Assembly (NCBI GenBank): GCA_037039925.1
Contig: JAXRKP010001874.1
Span: forward strand, 21,877-85,876
Reading direction: 5' to 3'
DNA from: Doris montereyensis
Taxonomy: Eukaryota; Mollusca; Gastropoda; Nudibranchia; Dorididae
DNA length: 64,000 nt
Below, one piece after another: positions 1-12,600 of the stretch. Numbering within the stretch: position 1 is the first letter of the stretch; the number at the start of each line of letters is the position of its first letter. The notes beneath the pieces are model-generated. The model saw only the letters and a list, made by a program, of their open reading frames with translations. It was not told the DNA's origin and did not search any database. The position numbers were made by a program, and so were the translations under genes.

Positions 1-121
1 GAACCTTCAAGTGATGCTCAGATTTATGGTAGACTTTCAAAAATCACAGGAAAAAATGTCTGAAGTTTAGTCATAAATAAGAACCTTCAAGTGATGCTCT
101 TTTATGGTAGACTTTCAAAAT
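1..121. repeat. Direct repeat of about 40 bp
   Basis: A segment starting gaaccttcaagtgatgctc and ending in gtagactttcaaaa occurs at 1-41 and again at 81-120, separated by about 40 bp. It lies in an intron of mib1 upstream of the first recognisable exon. I see nothing else in 122-640. Confidence 0.7.
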
Positions 122-650
122 ATTAACTGTTGGGCATGAACGAACATACATCTTTTGAGGGCCAAAACCTGGAACCCGATGCAGAGGCCGACAATCCCTC
201 ACATTTATAGACCAGATTGGAGAAGGACGTAGAAATACCTGGAGAGCTTCTGCCATCTGCAATGGAGGACAGAAAGTAATGGCAGAGAAAATGATGAGTG
301 TTTGACTGTTTTCGACATAATGATGATGATATCTAAGAAGAATCAATCTGGTCTTTGGCTGTTTACAAGGTGATACACAAAGGGCATCAAGTCCCAGTCA
401 TGATGTAGTTGTGTAGGTGTATAACAGATCTACAAACATGATACTCATATTCTTACTATTCGTATTTGCTTTGGAGCTTTTCATCGCATGGAAAGTGGAT
501 CGTTAAACAATGAAAAATATTAGTAGAGTATCTCACCCACACCTACCCTTTTTTCATGTCTGCTCTTTCAAATAAATATTTTCTTCAAAATCTTTATTAG
601 GATTTGATACCAAGAACCTTGTGTTTTAAATAGCGATGACTTTATTCCAG

Positions 651-834
651 CTTCTGATGGGCCTGGGAACGCCAGGGGCTGACAAGAAGTCCAGCGCTTC
701 CATCGCCTGCTTCCTGGCGCAAATGGGGCAGATCTCAACATGAAGAACAAAAAGAGTCAAACTCCCCTAGACCTGCAGTAAACCGGATCCAAACCTGTGT
801 AAAGCTCTGGCCAAATGTCACAGGAACAGAACAG
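651..834 (+). CDS. mib1: mib1 exon: end of ankyrin region and linker
   Basis: The acceptor is tttattccag at 641-650 and the donor gtttgt starts at 835. Conserved text [15 protein letters not shown], then [18 protein letters not shown], then [14 protein letters not shown] lies in three successive frames. One base is missing near 709 (gcg[g]caaat) and two near 772 (ctg[tg]cagt). Confidence 0.88.
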
Positions 835-3800
835 GTTTGTACCACTCAGTACCAGGAATTGATTCACTGATTTTTGTGTTAACTTGAAAATTGATATGTG
901 TGAAGTGTGATTGAAAGTTGATTTGTGTGAAAATAGCTTGAAAGTTGATTTGTGGGAAGTTAGATTGAAAATCGATTTATTTTATGCGCGTAAAATTGAA
1001 GCTTCTAAAGTAGGTTGAATTGGAAGTTGATTTGAATGAAAATAACTTTGAAAATTGATTTATATGAGGTTAACTTGAAACTTGATCTGTGTGAGGTTAA
1101 ATTGAAAGGTGATTTTGGGAGGTTAAATTGAAAAGGGCTTATGTCAAGTTAATTTGAAATTTGATTTGTGTTCACTTCTTAGAATCAAACCATTTGAAGG
1201 GATAACACTGATCTTGTTACAAATGTAGAAAAGGAAAGAAGAAAATACATTTCTAGCTAAATGTCCCACTACCAAATAAAGAAAGACATTTTAAAACACT
1301 TATTAGAATGAATATTAAATCTTTGACAGAAAAATAGCTGACGCACAAAATAAATAATTATTTTTCTGCTCATTCAGGAGAATGTAAACACAAGACTGCT
1401 TTGATTGGAATACTTGAATGATGAATAATGTTTAGTCAAACCAATATAGATATAACAACACGGGACACATCTCTAGTCAAATATTGAATCACACACTCTG
1501 TTGCCAATAAATTTATGAAAAACTCTACATCCTTTCCTTTCAGCCCTGCACTGACAGCACCGAATGCGGCTATCATCCGCAATGACCAAGAGAGTCTGGA
1601 AGAGTGCATGGTTTGCTCCGACCAGAAGAGAGACACCTTGTTTGGGACCGTGTGGTCACATCTGTACCTGCTCTCTGTGCTCTCCACGAGTCAAGAAATG
1701 TCTCATGTGTAAAGATCCTGTACAGTCTAGAACTAAGGTAAGAACAACAGAAGAAAAACACCCCAGGAGCAACAACAACACAACCAGAAGCCTCAACATG
1801 AAAAATATTGTTAATTTTTGTGTTTTTTCTATATTTCTTGAGTGTAATAAATGTAAGAGATCCGCACCTTTCGTATTTAATCCCAGTGAGTCAAGTTCTC
1901 ATTGTAAATATTGTATTTGTTCATACTGGTTACAGTTTATAGATTTTATGTTTGTTTTGGTTTGTGTGTTGTTTTTTTTTGATAAACCATTTTGTAACAA
2001 GCTGAAAGTCTCCATCAGAGCCATCTTATAGTTTGTAGGTCAAAGTTTTTTCCCGACAGTAAAGGTTGCAAAGACTAGGACTTCCTCTCATTAACGAAGG
2101 CACCGCACCAATCTACTGCCATAAGATTATCCTTGTATGTTTGGACATCAGTGACACCTCGACCCAACAAAAATCACAAAACAAGAAGTTTATACAGCTC
2201 TTTAAATTATTGCCCACTTGTAAGTCTCAAGAAAAGCACATTATAAAATTATTCTTTTCATGCGGAGCAACAATAAAGATAAAGATGGGTTTACAGTCTG
2301 TATCCCCCGTAAGTGCTGACTCACCGACTTTACATCCTTTATCGCAGCAGGCCATTTCATTGAAAGTCCTCAACTCCCTGAGGAGCGTGTAGTATAAGTG
2401 CCTGCTAGGTGCTTATACTAACACTTACACTCTAACAATATCTTTCACTGCCTATAGCTAGGTTGTTATTCACGCCTGAGTCAAGGAGAAAAACAAAAGG
2501 AAGCACCTTTGCTAAGCGTGCAATATCATGGGAAGAAACAAGTTCAGCCAGGGTTTTGAACTAGAATGGTCATGATTAAAATACAAATTTTATGTGATTA
2601 AAATATAAATTTACATGATTAAAATACAAATTTACATGATTAAAATACAAACTTACATAATTAAAATACAAACTTACATGATTTAAATACAAACTTACAT
2701 GATTAAAATACAAACTTACATGATTAAAATACAAACTTACATGATTAAAATATAAAGTTACATAATTAAAATACAAACTTACGACACTGGAGACTGCATC
2801 ACCATGCCTAAATGAGGCCCCATGTTTAGGATTTTTATACAAACAACTAGGAAGGAATTTTCTTACTGTTATCATTAATTTTAGTTTTTCTGAATATTTC
2901 AAGTAACCAGCTACCCTTACATTTGTCTTTCTTTTCAGATTGAGGAGTGTAGTTTGCTCTGACAAAAAGGCCTCTGTGTTGTTCAAGCCTTGTGGACACA
3001 TGTGCTTGTGATGGTAAGATTTTATGTAGAATGCATGCATGTGTGTTTACGTATATATTTGTGTATTAGTGTTACACTGCTATTTCATGCAGCCTCTGAT
3101 TCACAAGTAAATAAAGAAGAGCTGATTTAAGTTGTATTCTCATACCTCATTGTAATTTGTGTTAACAAACCTGTCGCATAAAAATAAAATCAATAAAGCT
3201 GCACAAAAGTTTTGTTTCTTGAAACAAACTGCAATGTAATTAAAGAAATAAGAATGTTATACCATCATCATCGGAAGGTCTGTAGAGACAAATAGTGAGG
3301 CAAAGGGCACATCAAAAATGAAGAAGACAAAAGGCATGAAATAAGCAGTACGCTTTCTTTTCATGGTGAAGTGATGGGTGTGCCGACGCAGAGGTTGTGG
3401 GTTCCAATGTTGATGACTTAGGATTTTTTCTGTCTATTCCACTGTATTTGTCTTGTCTTTTTCCTACAGGGCTTTAGTATCACTTCATGTCATCATCGAG
3501 AAGTGTCCAGCTAGAAGGCATTGGTGATAATGGCTTTCAACATATCCTCTTTCGGTCACGTGTTATTTTCAGCAGCTCTGTCCTCAGATGCATGTTACCT
3601 GCAGCAGCTTAGAAATACAGCCTTGGAATAACATTTGTTTACTTTGTTTCCACCATGCAGGTTGTGCCAACTTGATGAAGAAGTGCGTACAGTGTCGGGC
3701 TTCTATAGAGAAGACAATACCATTCATTGTGTGCTGTGGGGGAACACGTGAGTGAACATTCTAGTTAATCATTGCTCATAAAGGCAATTGCAAGGCATAA

Positions 3801-5803
3801 AGTCTCGCTTGACATATATTCAGCTATCTAGGTTTTGGCTGCTTTTGTGTTTTTTATCTGAATCATCCTGTTAGTTTTATGTCTTTTGATGCTCGTTATT
3901 TCTTTGATAAGCATGGGCGCTTGGTGGGTGCTACTGGTAGGCCCTACTTCCTTCTTTCATTCCTTCACATGTTTTTCACCTTGCTTTTTCTTCTGAATTC
4001 AAACTGTGATCGCCGCACATGGTGGACAGCGTGAATTTCAATGAAACAAAAGCAAGCAAATCTTTAATAGGTGTACATGTAAATTTATATCCTTCTTTGA
4101 TTTTCTTTTGATATTACCCAGTATCTTTTCATGCTTGATTGTTTGCTGTTTTGAGAAATGCTATCATTCATTTATAAATTTACTTTATGTTTGTCTAGTT
4201 CAAAGTTTGAACAATCACTATAATTCCTTCTCACTGCTAGGCTAGTATTAAGTAATAAAGCATTGTCTGGATGTTTTCCTGTATCAGAAATACCTTAATT
4301 TATACTATTTTAAGAAAATGTGAACAAATTAGTATTTTAATTTTGAGCCAAAACTAACATGACTTTACTTAGCTTTTGATCTCAGCATGTGAAGAAGTTT
4401 TTCATTTATCTCCTCCATCTGCAGCTCCTCCTGAGCCACAGAAGCCTGGTATTATGAACAACGGATCTAGAGACGTTAGTAGAGATATTCAAAAACTACA
4501 ACAACAGCTTCAAGACATCAAAGACCAAGTGAGTGTCTGCATATTCTGTCTACACACACACACTGTGCTTTAAGAACTTGTACGTTTTTTTCAGGTTTTC
4601 TATTATGACAGCATGATATAAAGATGGATTTATAGTCCAGTATCCCCGCGCAAGTGTAGGTTCACTGACTACAGCATTTGATTTAAGAGATGTTGTAGTG
4701 AAATTGTAGTGTTGTGAGCTTGTAATCACAATGACATTTGTTCAAAACCCCAGGTGTTTTGTTCACAACGTTGTACTCTTCGAAAAATACTTCACTCTGA
4801 TTTTCTCACTTGACTAAGGTGTGAATAAGTACCCAGCTACAGGTAGAGAAAGATCTTGTCAAAGTGTAGACAGGAAGCCACAGATTTTAAATGAGCAACC
4901 AAACAAGACATCAAAGGTTATTGGGCAATGCTCACTTTCTCTGCATGTGGCATTCGTAGGGGCAAGTGTTTGAGTTACTGGATTTGGGATCGTGAAGTTT
5001 TGGATTTGAATCCCTACAATGAGAGGTCAGACGTTTTTGGGCTGTGCGAAGACACTGAGCCCTTACTCAAATAATTATAAATGGGTACCAGCATGAGCTA
5101 GGAGTAAAACTTATGACAAACAAGAGTCCTGTCCAGTATTTGATGTATCATCACCTGCTTCCTTGACTTCATGCTATTGAAATGGGGATAGCGCAGACTC
5201 TTTGGGTCTTAATGGCTTTAGAAGAATCTATTTACTTTCTTTACATTTGCTCTGCAATATTTGATCTTAAGGACACTTTTGGTGGTACAAATCCATGTAT
5301 TCTTTAAGCCATTTAGAAATTAATATACCAGAGACATCATCAATTTGTGGATTTGTGTGTATGTGTGTATAAATGTACTGTGTGTCTATGTTTGTGCATG
5401 TGTCATGTACAGGTATATTGTTTTTGTAATACTACTATTGTATGTAGCTTCTGGTTTACAAAGGAAATAAAAAGGAGGCAATTTAGTCATTTTCTCCTAC
5501 CTTGCTGTAAATTCCATCAACAAAATTTGCATTTATAATGATGAAACATTTTTAGCATCAATTTAGTTCTCATAAATCATCTTCAAAGCAGTTTATCTTT
5601 TTTTCCACAAGGAAACATGCATACGAATAAACATTCCGTTTGCTTCATTTTTCTCTCACAGACTTGCTGTCCTGTGTGCATGGACCGTTTGAAAAACATG
5701 ATCTTCTTGTGTGGGCCACGGTGCCTGCCAGCTGTGTGGGGACCGGCTCAACGAATGCCCCATTTGCCGCAAGAGTGTGGGAAAGAGGATTTTGCTATAT
5801 TAG
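651..5803 (+). CDS. mib1: E3 ubiquitin-protein ligase mind bomb 1, 3' portion (six exons)
   Basis: MIB1 ubiquitinates Delta and Jagged/Serrate in signal-sending cells, triggering the ligand endocytosis needed for Notch activation. Exons read here are 651-834, 1544-1737 (or from 1558), 2939-3013, 3661-3747, 4386-4528 and 5662-5803, with GT-AG borders. They encode the end of the ankyrin region, RING 1 ([14 protein letters not shown] then [18 protein letters not shown]), RING 2 ([12 protein letters not shown], ending CVQCRA), a [12 protein letters not shown] linker helix, and RING 3 ([16 protein letters not shown]...[15 protein letters not shown]) with stop at 5801. The order and residues match the MIB1 C terminus. 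The MIB/HERC2, ZZ and most ankyrin exons must lie left of the window. Frame breaks occur in four exons, always within perfectly conserved motifs. I favour assembly indels; a duplicated pseudogene is the alternative. Confidence 0.93.
882..1170. repeat. Degenerate tandem repeat, about 27-bp unit
   Basis: About 11 diverged copies of a unit close to ttgaaagttgatttgtgtga plus gttaa. It fills the mib1 intron between 834 and 1544 and has no coding content. Confidence 0.65.
1544..1737 (+). CDS. mib1: mib1 exon: first C-terminal RING finger
   Basis: Zinc ligands are visible as CMVC, then CGH, CSLC and CLMC, the C3HC4 pattern of MIB RING 1. The exon ends aactaag|gtaaga. The acceptor is either cctttcag (exon from 1544) or ctgacag (from 1558); only the second keeps phase with the upstream exon. 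One extra base at about 1647 (tttggg-a-ccgtgt) splits the motif between two frames. Confidence 0.9.
2255..2397 (-). repeat. SINE-C tail fragment
   Basis: Reads aagataaagatgggtttaca then an accgactttacatcc-like stretch. This is the reverse complement of the 3' half of the copy at 54575-54905, including the TTTATC-rich tail. Confidence 0.6.
2570..2785. repeat. Minisatellite, 21-bp unit, about 10 copies
   Basis: The unit is gattaaaatacaaacttaca plus t. The reverse strand stays open with a seven-residue period because 21 is divisible by 3, so any protein predicted here is an artefact. It sits about 150 bp upstream of the RING 2 exon of mib1. Confidence 0.92.
2939..3747 (+). CDS. mib1: mib1 exons: second RING finger split by an intron
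   Basis: Exon 2939-3013 encodes [22 protein letters not shown], and exon 3661-3747 encodes [18 protein letters not shown], then [10 protein letters not shown]. Two bases (a GT unit) are missing at two places in the first exon, near 2951 and near 3003. The second exon is intact, and its phase matches both neighbours. Confidence 0.9.
3905..4055 (+). repeat. Interspersed repeat family D, copy 1
   Basis: Resembles 62480-62640 and 63925-64000. All share a ctaccagtaggtcctacttc-like core; the first two also share a later gatggacag...caatgaaacaaag block. No coding potential; it lies in a mib1 intron. Confidence 0.6.
4386..4528 (+). CDS. mib1: mib1 exon: linker and short helix before the last RING
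   Basis: The reading frame is intact and encodes a Pro/Ser-rich linker followed by [15 protein letters not shown], the helix preceding the last RING in MIB1. The acceptor is gatctcag at 4378-4385 and the donor gtgagt starts at 4529. Confidence 0.92.
4610..4900. repeat. Rearranged SINE-C copies
   Basis: 4615-4670 matches the SINE-C tail in reverse. 4720-4890 matches its body in forward orientation (ggtgtgaataagtacccagc, then taggtagagaaagatcttgtc-like text). This is probably two fragments placed tail to head. Confidence 0.5.
4960..5240 (+). repeat. SINE-A copy (tRNA-derived), diverged
   Basis: Has the gatttgaatccc B-box-like element, the central aaatgggtacca...gagtcctgtcc domain and the 3' gcgcagactctttgggtctt-like end seen in the other SINE-A copies. 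It lies in the last mib1 intron. Confidence 0.7.
5662..5803 (+). CDS. mib1: mib1 terminal exon: third RING finger and stop
   Basis: It encodes [18 protein letters not shown], then in another frame [20 protein letters not shown] and VGKRILLY, with TAG at 5801-5803. One extra C in tgtggg-c-cacggt (about 5715) breaks the frame exactly at the conserved CGHG. The terminal RING carries the ligase activity in the family. Confidence 0.93.
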
Positions 5804-5904
5804 TCTTCCACAATGAATGAATCTCATCTCTCATATTACCGATATTGTAACAAGTGCAGTTGCAAAGTGTATCAATAATGAAAATCCACTGGAATTGCTA
5901 GGCA

Positions 5905-6020
5905 AGGTGGCTCAGTCTTCCTCTTTTACTGTATGTGTCTAAGACTTTGGGTACTGATCCAAAAAGACTGTGGGTTCAAACTCTAGCTGTTTGAATTTAT
6001 TTGGGTTCCTGTGTTGTTTT
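5905..6020 (+). repeat. tRNA-like SINE head
   Basis: An aggtggctcagtc A-box-like stretch and gtgggttcaaactc B-box-like stretch are spaced as in a pol III promoter. There is no acceptor-stem pairing, so it is not called a tRNA gene. Confidence 0.5.
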
Positions 6021-6584
6021 TTGGGATGGGGGGCTCAGGGATTAACACGGTTTAATTCTTAATTGTTTCCTTCTTCTTTTTCTTTCTTTTTTGGTGAGTG
6101 TACGTACTTTTAACTGTATTCTCGTCTCACCTTTACTATTTATGCTGAATGGGATTTATTGCAATTATCTGTTCCCCATACTCCCTCAAACAAATAATTC
6201 TTGTACATTTGGTTTGTTACTGCATTATTTCTCATATTAAAAAACCTTGCCTTGTTTTTTGTTGTTCATGTTTTGACCAAATGAGTGTGTCGTAAGGCTC
6301 ATTACAGTCTATTTATTTTTCATGTTTTTCCTTTGTCTACAAGCATCTACGCCCTGTTTAAGTGTGAAGGTTGGTTTTTGTTGGATAAAAATGTTGGGGA
6401 TGAGACATGCTCACATCTGTGTGCGTACAAACCAAATATTTCGCCTATAAATTTGTTTCACGTTTTGGGGCAATTTTATTAGCATTAGATGTGGTAAATA
6501 ACTTTGCTCCAAGACACGGGTCTTTTACTGGCTTAGCCATTAGCACCCAGGTAGATCGATATCTTAAAATTTAGTACATGCTTT

Positions 6585-6680
6585 TGTCATGGACACGACA
6601 GTAGCCCTGCAAACCCAGCGGGATTCAAACCCAGGACCTCACAGTTTAAATTTCCCCACTGTCTACCAACAGCTCATCAA
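6585..6680 (-). repeat. tRNA-like SINE head, reverse strand
   Basis: The reverse complement contains gtcctgggtttgaatcccgc, a good B box. The upstream A box is degraded. Confidence 0.5.
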
Positions 6681-9600
6681 TGCCATGGAATCAAGAACAA
6701 TTTGTCATCACATTCATGGTATTATGTTACATTTGTGTGGTTTGTTTTGCAGGAATTGCAGTTACCAACAACAACAAAAGAAAGGAAACTTATTGACAAT
6801 ATTGTATCACTAGTAAATTTTAATTTTTAGGGAATGAGAGGAGGATACCTGTTTCCTTTCTGAATGAGTTATCGTATATGGTGGAAGGTAAACAGTTTCT
6901 TTCTAGAGTAAAGCCTACTCGTTGAACTTTATTGAGAGTTAGATCTTTCCGAAGGTCAAGTTTTACTTAAAAAGAATAGCTTTGTTTTAAAGAGATACGT
7001 TTTTGTTCAATATGCTGTACAATATGTTTGTGTAGAAGACTTGCAACCTAGCAATGTATTTATCACCCTCATTGAAAAGATTTTCATTTGCTGTCGCCAT
7101 CTTTGTATGTGGAGTTGCCTTTACATGGTAGAAAAGGCTATGGGCTGATTTATGACTGCCATGTTCTCAAGCTTTAAAGTTGATCTGATACGTTAAAATT
7201 CTGTATGATCTGATATTGAGGTATTTTGACATTTTGACAACTAATTAAATTCTCATCTTCATCATTCTCTCATTGTGGAAAGTAAATTGTCACATGATGC
7301 ACGTTCTGATGTATTGTGGGGTTGTTTATATTCAGTTTGAGCATTTAAAAAATGTGCATGTAGACAGCTTGTAACCAAAGCTGTTTTGTGATTATATCAG
7401 AGTGGTTGTTGATGGTTTCACCTTTCCCCTGTGTTGTATTTTGCCATGATGAACAAATTGTAAACCTTTGATTGTGACTTAGAATTGAAACTCCAGTTGA
7501 TTATTTTTTTCTCCCTGTGATAAAGAAGGTTGAGTTAAATGAAATGTTTTTTTGTTATTTTTTAACCCAATTTTTCTTTAACCCAATTTTCTTAATTAAA
7601 TTACCCACTCACTACTCACCCACTCTACGTCCTTTTCTTTACTTTTGCCCATACCGTATGAAAAACCTTTAGATTTATTTTGCACCATTTATTTCTGTCT
7701 TATTAGAATGTTGCTATGAAGAACGTGGTAGGTGGCATTATTTCTTTGTTCATATCAATGACCAACCATTGTCTTACTTACTTGTATGATGCTATTTGAG
7801 TCCATGCGTGGACACCATTGCGGCTGATCTATTTATCAATTTGAACAATATAAGACTGTATTCTGGCGCTGCCTGACCGTTTGAAATATTGAAATATCAC
7901 AATTCCTTGCATAATTTAAAACTTAATGACCTAATGACTTATTTACTTATTTAATATTTATGCATGAATATTATTTGGTTTTGTAACAAGCTCGAAGGAC
8001 ACACAACAGAAAGCATTTTAGACTATAAAACCAACTTTATTTAAGCATTCAGTTGATACAAGTGAGCCAGTCAGTAGACCGGGTGGCGACTGCTCAGAAG
8101 TAAACAAACATGGGAAACAGAGAGGGTCAAGTTCACCGGTGTCAGTTCTTGATTGTGTCCCATATAATATTAGCCTCCACAGTTTTATTATTATTTTTGA
8201 GTTGCATGTGAAGAAGAGTGTTTGTTTGTAAAATAAACCAGTGCGGTGTTTTGTTATGTGTTTGTTAACATGATTTTATTGACCATTAAATGATACTGAT
8301 ATTGTTTGATATCAATGATAAGGAAAGAAATATTATAGGAGATGAACTCTGAGTCATATAGAAATATCTTGCCAATTAAATTGATTGTTATTGTAATAAT
8401 TCAAAGGTCTCATAGGACTACATGAAATGATATTCTTTTTACACTTTAGGCCTATCTGAGAAGGATAAAATTTAGACATTGATTCAAATACAATATTGCA
8501 TTAATTTGTATTTACAATTACACTAAATGTTACCTGTTATAGGCCTGGGCATCAGTTTGGTACCAGGTTTGCAAAATGTGGTACAAAATTTCAGAACATC
8601 CCATAGACGTAGATCTATCAGAATTTGTGTATATTTGATTCGTTATCTGAATAATGGCAATGCTAGTTTTCATGATCAGAGACATCCAAATCAGCACACA
8701 AATACACGTCCCATGAACTTCAAAGTTTAGTGGAAAACACAATCCTATTATTTTTCCAGACTTTCCAGGTTGGCTGTCACCAATATTTTTTCTGCCTGTA
8801 AAATCTTGATTCAAATTTAAAAGAACGTTCCAAATCATCACTATTCTTTTTAATGATATCATACTCCAAATAGCAAAGATTGATGACGTTCCCTGGATGG
8901 GAGCTTATCGCTAATACAGGCATGAAAGAATGGAGAATTACTTACTTTTGAATCATTAAATTCATCAAATTCATTATGTGATTTAAATCCAGGGCGTTTT
9001 GCTACCATAACATTTTTATAATTCAAAACTATATCATCTCTCAATAGTTTTGTTTCACCATGATTTAAACCCAACACTTTAAAATACTGAGTGTCATAAA
9101 GTTAAATACTAGACAGAGTTAGAAGATTAAACTTAAAGTGAAAATTAGTTCAGGTATTTAAAAATTCACAAAATTTTCAATTAATCATTTGACACATATA
9201 AGGTACAAGGAAAATAGGATGAGTAGTTTTGCTATATCAAAAGAAACCACCAATTCAAAGGGACAATTTTTAAATGTTTGAATTTGCTTATGGTATACAT
9301 ATATACATAGGTCTTTTGTACGCTCTGCTTTCATGTTTCATTGTGTCTGATCAAATAAATATTGTACCCTTTGTCTCCATAAACAGACTTATTTCATGTC
9401 TTGAATCTATCATGATCAATGGTTGGAATGAGAGCATGATTGAATTGTTCTTAAATTCACTCACTGCAAGTGAATCTCCATGATCCTCTACCTTGATCAT
9501 GCCAGATTTTGTATTAATTTTTTTATAAGATTATTAAGATGTAATTGAAACAAAGAAACTGATTTTATCAGTTGTTCAAAAAGAGAGCAGGTAAACAACA

Positions 9601-10236
9601 CTGAACAATATTTTATAATTATATACATGACAACATCTATACTACAAGGTTCATATTACCTAGATAAAGATATAAAGCATGCTTCAACTGAATAATGCTT
9701 TAAAAAAGTGGGGTTTTTTAATGACTGGAAAGAAAAGTTCCTATTTTTTACCTTTGTTTATTTTTGTAACATCACAGAGGGACTTGTAGCCCAGAAGCAA
9801 GGTATCTGCCTCTCAACCAAAACGTTGAAAATTTTTATTGAGTTTTTTTATAGTAAAAACTACCCCCTGCAAGTGTTGCTTCGATATCTTTGTATACCAA
9901 AACTTGCTATAAAAGCCTTGGAGACCACCTTGATGTTAATAAAAAAAGGCCCACATTGTAGGCTCGCACTGACACCCTTTCTACTCCAGGCTGTACCTCT
10001 CTCTCTACTCTCAATTCATTTGATTGGGACAGCCAGGTTCATAAACAGGAAGAAATCGATAAGCTCTGTTGGTGATTGGTCCTTGAATGTAAAATGGTAG
10101 GTAGAAATGAGCTCAGTGTTGTATAAAGAAGTGGAAATACAAAGTAGTAGTAGGCCTACTGGTCTTTATTGACCTTTGTGCCTGCACTGCTCACATCATG
10201 GCCACAATTCAAGCTGCCTCCTTTGCTGTTGTTATA

Positions 10237-10541
10237 TGGTACCTGTGGCTTAGTGGTTAGGTCGCCAGGTTTGGGATTATGACATCATGGGTTTGAATCA
10301 TATGCGATGCTAGTTCTGACGTTCCTTTCCTTAGGAAAAACACTCAACACACATTTCCCCCACCCGACCCAGGTGCAAATGGGTACAAGCATTAGCTTAG
10401 AAGTAAGAATCTACGACATACTAGTGTCCTGTCCAGGAGGTGATTATTATTACCAGTTTCACTTCAGTCTCTAGAAACCAGGATAAGCTCCCGCTTAATG
10501 GGACCATAAGGGCCTTAAAGCAACTTTACTTTTACTGTTGT
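10237..10541 (+). repeat. SINE-A copy
   Basis: Head tggcttagtggttaggtc, B box tgggtttgaatca, central aaatgggtacaagc, then ctagtgtcctgtccaggagg and the tail gggaccataagggcctt followed by aactttactttta. Most of the length aligns with 12321-12600. Confidence 0.8.
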
Positions 10542-11149
10542 TGAATTTTTATTTAGTATTAACCAAAATACACCTGAAGACAAGCAATCTTTGTGATCCT
10601 AGACTTAAGGTTTCAACAGTAATTCCTTAGGGCTGTGCTTTCAACTCCCTCTTTTGCTGATGGGAATCGGAGCACATCACTGCAACTTTATACAAGGCAG
10701 CACAGGCGGAAAAACTGGATGAGTCTTCAGTAGAAGGGTATTAAGTCAAGTAGGTCAAGTTACTACATGCTACCACCCGCCTCAAATCAAAGCTAAGCAG
10801 AAACAATAATGATCTTTCTGATCCTGGAAATTTGCGTTTACATATTGTATTTGTCTGAAACAATAATAGTAAAAATAAGTTAATTTTTAGCCACTTCATT
10901 CCAATTGATTCATATGCACCACAGGAAGATCATGATAAAATAAAAGACAAATTCTGAATACATCCAAAATTAAACTTTATTATTAGAAGGATTTGTTCAT
11001 TCAAAACATCAGGTAAACTTGATTGTCACAGTTGATAATCAAACCAAAACAATCAATGACAATAATAATACAAGTAATTAATTAAAATGTATAAAACTGT
11101 AACAAGTAACACATTCAAAACTAGTACTGATTGAGTGATTGATGGAAAT

Positions 11150-11210
11150 TTACCATGTCAATTGTATGCAGTGATCTCAGGATAAAATTAAGGAGTTAAA
11201 GGAAAGACAT
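11150..11210 (+). repeat. Interspersed repeat family E, copy 1
   Basis: Shares gaaatttacc...gcagtgatctcagg...aaggaaag with 59146-59225 and 62088-62190, all in the same orientation. Confidence 0.55.
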
Positions 11211-12320
11211 AGGACTTACCTGAAAACCTGCCAACCACCCGCTCAAAACTACTATTTCATTTTCATTTCGCACCCAAAAAAATATTTTTAAATGACAAAG
11301 GAAAAGGAAGAAAAAAAGTTGAGAGCAAAAAAATTGTTGACAAGAAAGACAGGTAGATTTATGTGGGCAAATGTGGGAAGGGGGGGGGTTATTAATTAGA
11401 AGAAAGGTGTGTATAAATTATAGATTGGTAAAATCGATTGGATTTGAGGGGGGGAGGGGGTGGACGGGGGGAAAATATTGATGAACAAGCAAATTAATTG
11501 GAGCAAATAGGAACAGATTGGAGGTTGAGAGATGGAAACGTATTATGGAAAAAATTCAAGTTTAAAGTTTATCACATCTTGCTTCCAATAATGTTTGAAA
11601 GGAAACAAGGAAACATCATAGGCAACTACTTGTTTTAAATGTATTTCTCTATGTAACATTAGAGGACTGTGAGTTTAGGATCAGGCTAAAATGTACACAG
11701 AAGAGGGATGATATCTTTGAGAATATATTGTTGCTACATACATTTATGTGGAAGCCTGGTCACTTCATTGTAAAAGTTTTGAAGATAATAAATTAATTAC
11801 ATGAGAATTTCATAATTATTTACACTCTTTGCCATTTTGTTTTGTATTTAACGGAGGGGGAAAATCATCAACAACATATACATTGTGAATAAATATTGAT
11901 TTTTTAAGTTGGATCCATGAAATCAAAATCAATGTTTTTAAGGAACAACTACCTAAGAAGTAAATTACACACAACTTTTCAATGAATGAGTAACTTTTAA
12001 TGTGAACAAATCTGAGACACAATATATGCTCAAGATTGTACCAAAAAAACATAATAATATCATAGTATAAATGACTATAAGCCAATCCTTAAATTTTCAA
12101 ACAAAAATATATTTGAATCAATATTTTTAAAGTGAAATGCCAGTGGCATGCATGCACACACACGCACACACGCTGTACATAAAGAAAACAAACACCAAAT
12201 AATGGCATTTCGCATTTAGCAAAGCAGACCTATGCACCATGATATCAAAAATAAAAAAACAAGCAGAAGTAACACAATGGACAAACGAAACCCATTTCTT
12301 TATAAGTACAGTATAATTTA

Positions 12321-12600
12321 CAGTGGTGTCGGTAGCCAAGTGGCTAGGCTGCCAGACTGGGGATCATCATGTCCCGGGTTCGAATCTAGCAAAGCTAGGT
12401 CTGACGTGTGTTCCTTATGAAAGGCATTTTCCCCACTTGACCCAGATGTAAATGGGTACAAGCACTAGCTTGGAAGTAAAAACCTGTGTCAGACTAGCAT
12501 CCTGTCCAGGAGGTGATTATCATCACCTGTTCTGCTTCATGCTATAGAAACCGGGATAAGCTCTGGCTCTATGGGTCGTAATGGCCTTGAAGGAATTTTT
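12321..12600 (+). repeat. SINE-A copy, best preserved
   Basis: A tRNA-like head (tagccaagtggctaggc A box, cccgggttcgaatct B box) is followed by a central domain (cacttgacccagatgtaaat, then gggtacaagcactagcttgg), a second block (cagactagcatcctgtccag) and the tail atgggtcgtaatggccttga. About 280 bp. It serves as the reference for copies at 4960, 10237, 15598, 38687 and 50537. Confidence 0.88.

Larger units (their letters stand above)
5804..10230. other. mib1 3' flank and gene-poor stretch
   Basis: AT-rich DNA downstream of the mib1 stop; the first part is probably 3' UTR, but no polyadenylation site could be fixed. It contains tRNA-like SINE heads at about 5905-6020 and 6585-6680. A possible exon-like stretch ending at a GTAAGT on the - strand near 8945 is too weak to call. 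No recognisable gene was found. Confidence 0.6.

Noticed and set aside
2576..3040. 154-codon - strand frame with a repeated LYFNHVS period
   Set aside because: Generated by the 21-bp minisatellite; a period divisible by three keeps frames open.
651..5803. Calling mib1 a pseudogene because of its frameshifts
   Set aside because: Motifs and splice sites are otherwise intact, and two unrelated genes in the window show the same indel pattern.
8530..9077. Two adjoining - strand frames with a GTAAGT-like site near 8945
   Set aside because: No recognisable protein family, no convincing acceptor, and composition like the surrounding noncoding DNA.
9708..10100. 130-codon + strand frame
   Set aside because: No domain, no splice context, and it ends shortly before a SINE; probably chance.
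12321..12420. Possible tRNA gene
   Set aside because: A and B boxes are present but acceptor and anticodon stems do not pair, and the sequence continues as a dispersed SINE body.
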